DNA from: Granulosicoccus sp965214025
Lineage (GTDB): Bacteria; Pseudomonadota; Gammaproteobacteria; Granulosicoccales; Granulosicoccaceae
Length of the DNA: 64,000 nucleotides
Direction of reading: 5' to 3'
NCBI GenBank assembly: GCA_965214025.1
Contig: CBDCAW010000083.1
Coordinates: 62,001 to 126,000 of the forward strand
Positions 62,953 to 64,000 of the stretch are shown one piece after another. A program made the translations under genes and the position numbers. Positions within the stretch are counted from its first letter, which is position 1; the number at the start of each line of letters is the position of its first letter. Under the pieces are notes generated by a model that searched no databases, was not told where the DNA came from, and was given only the letters and a program-made list of their open reading frames with translations.

Positions 62953-64000
62953 TCAACGTGATTTCGAATCGGCGCGAACCGCTCGGTCCGACATCGATTG
63001 CGTCGATGGGGATCGTCCCGAAGGGGATCGTCCCGATGGAGCCGATCGACCCGTCCGGCCGGCTTCGGGCCGGACGATACCGAGCAGGTGCGCCGTATCC
63101 TTGAAGAACACACGCACGTGGGCCATCGGGTCGCGACCCACGAGTTTCTTGTTCAGATAGGCCTCCCAGGTCAGCCGCTGAATGTCGGGATCGTCGCACA
63201 GGCTGACGAACCGTTCGCGGCGCTTGTCGCTCGAGTACCAGAACCTCTGCATGATGCCGAGCACGAAGAATACCTTGCCGTGGGCCTTGAGAAATCGCTT
63301 GCGGGCCTGCTTCAACCTGGCGGGCTTACCGGCATCGATGGCTTCCATCACCGTTTGCGCGACGATTCGTCCGCAAGCCATGGCATAGAAGATTCCTTCA
63401 CCGGAGGCCGGCGCGACGACGCCCGCCGCATCACCTGCGAGAATCACATGCTTGCCGTCATCCCAGCGCCGCAATGGCTTCATCGGAATCGGTGCACCTT
63501 CGGTACGCACGGTAACCGCCGAGTCGAGCCCGGTGCGGCGGCGCAGCTCGTTCACCGCTTCACGCATGCCGAACCCCTGCTGAGCCGTACCGGTACCGAC
63601 ACTGACGGTCTTGCCGTGCGGAAACACCCAGCTGTAGAAGTCCGGCGACAGCGAGCCGTCATAGACCACGTCACAGCGGGTGGCATCGGCATCTGCCAAC
63701 CCCGTTTCGGCTACCGGAGATTCGATGATCTCGTGATACGCGAGCACGACCTTGAGCTTGCTGGTCTTCGGCATCGCCGCCCGGCCAACGGCGGAACGCG
63801 CACCGTCGGCACCGATCACGTAACGGGCGCGAAGCGCGCGCTTTTCACTGGTGCCTCGCTTGTCACCGACGCGGACATTGACGATCACGTGGGGTACCGT
63901 CGGAGGCACCCAGGTCGACGAAGGTGCCGTCGAGCCGATCGGCACCCTTGTCGACCGCTCGCCGGCGCAACCATTCATCGAAGGTGCCGCGATCCACCAT
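62953..64000 (-). CDS. bchP: Geranylgeranyl reductase, BchP/ChlP-like (partial, frameshifted)
   Basis: The C-terminal 350 or so residues of a flavoprotein of the geranylgeranyl reductase family; the start is beyond the window edge. The FAD-contact motif GADGARSAVGR, the GDAAGVVAPASGEGIFYAMACGR motif and the segment FVLGIMQRFWYSSDKRRERF plus DIQRLTWEAYLNKKLVGRDP are near-diagnostic of BchP/ChlP, which reduces the geranylgeranyl tail of bacteriochlorophyll to phytyl. An extra base in the GGGG at 63891-63894 breaks the frame (VDRGTFDEWLRRRAVDKGA precedes it). The last 30 residues are a Ser/Arg/Pro-rich tail with repeated SGRSP not expected in BchP. Confidence 0.8.
   Translation of the reverse strand, partial: WWIAAPSMNGCAGERSTRVPIGSTAPSSTWVPPTVPHVIVNVRVGDKRGTSEKRALRARYVIGADGARSAVGRAAMPKTSKLKVVLAYHEIIESPVAETGLADADATRCDVVYDGSLSPDFYSWVFPHGKTVSVGTGTAQQGFGMREAVNELRRRTGLDSAVTVRTEGAPIPMKPLRRWDDGKHVILAGDAAGVVAPASGEGIFYAMACGRIVAQTVMEAIDAGKPARLKQARKRFLKAHGKVFFVLGIMQRFWYSSDKRRERFVSLCDDPDIQRLTWEAYLNKKLVGRDPMAHVRVFFKDTAHLLGIVRPEAGRTGRSAPSGRSPSGRSPSTQSMSDRAVRADSKSR
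63008..63036. repeat. Short tandem repeat in the bchP 3' end
   Basis: The 14-bp sequence GGGGATCGTCCCGA occurs twice with a period of 15 bp, encoding SGRSP twice in the minus-strand tail of the reductase. Each copy also contains the dyad GGGA...TCCC. Confidence 0.8.

Noticed and set aside
1..64000. tRNA, rRNA or riboswitch genes
   Set aside because: No cloverleaf, rRNA-like stretch or known aptamer core was recognised by eye; a covariance-model scan would be needed to exclude them.

Overview
The window is a 64 kb GC-rich, gene-dense stretch of a bacterial chromosome. By eye it is about 60% GC, and nearly all genes are separated by short gaps or ATGA-type overlaps. Gene content points to a marine-type gammaproteobacterium: RlmA, Tex, HflK/HflC, PstSCAB, PntAB, a BCCT compatible-solute carrier, a TRAP carrier and an AglEFGK alpha-glucoside transporter. 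A fragment at the right edge closely resembles BchP (geranylgeranyl reductase of bacteriochlorophyll synthesis), so the host may be an aerobic anoxygenic phototroph, perhaps Granulosicoccus-like; that placement is inference. No rRNA, tRNA, CRISPR array, prophage or insertion sequence was seen.

Layout. 0-5 kb: glutamine amidotransferase end, DUF2878 membrane protein, class I aminotransferase, rlmA and a DUF4080-type radical SAM protein. 5-10 kb: TRAP transporter and BCCT carrier on the minus strand, with a possible 57-aa basic protein between them. 10-17 kb: secreted GH16 glucanase, then tex-aroQ and hflK-hflC on the minus strand. 17-22.4 kb: pstSCAB, followed by a Fic-like protein and a small gene whose start region is tandemly duplicated. 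22.4-32.5 kb: secreted beta-propeller protein, Uma2 nuclease-like gene, class II DAHP synthase, a methanethiol oxidase-ferredoxin-GFA cluster, an EamA exporter, an EAL-HDOD protein and an SDR. 32.8-39.5 kb: methyltransferase plus a degenerate adenosylhomocysteinase-like protein, a GGDEF-EAL protein, and a hybrid kinase with its LuxR-type regulator. 39.5-46.7 kb: YhhQ-like carrier, ExbB-ExbD-ExbD, DUF1045, a DUF2799 lipoprotein, ilvE, tungstate-type TupBC and dgkA. 46.8-54.5 kb: modABC, a flippase-like membrane protein, ohr, a chemoreceptor, a free periplasmic sensor domain and a heptad-repeat lipoprotein. 54.8-64 kb: aglEFGK, pntAB and bchP.

Functional themes are nutrient capture (phosphate, molybdate/tungstate, glycosides, organic acids, compatible solutes), algal polysaccharide use (GH16), C1-sulfur metabolism and c-di-GMP or two-component signalling.

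An important caveat is that at least fifteen single-base frameshifts interrupt otherwise conserved genes. They affect dctP, pstA, pstB, a small ORF, the propeller gene, Uma2, the SDR, modA, modB, a lipoprotein, pntA (four times) and bchP. Most sit in short G/C runs and most are one-base insertions. This looks like sequencing or assembly error rather than gene decay, so these genes are annotated over their full span.
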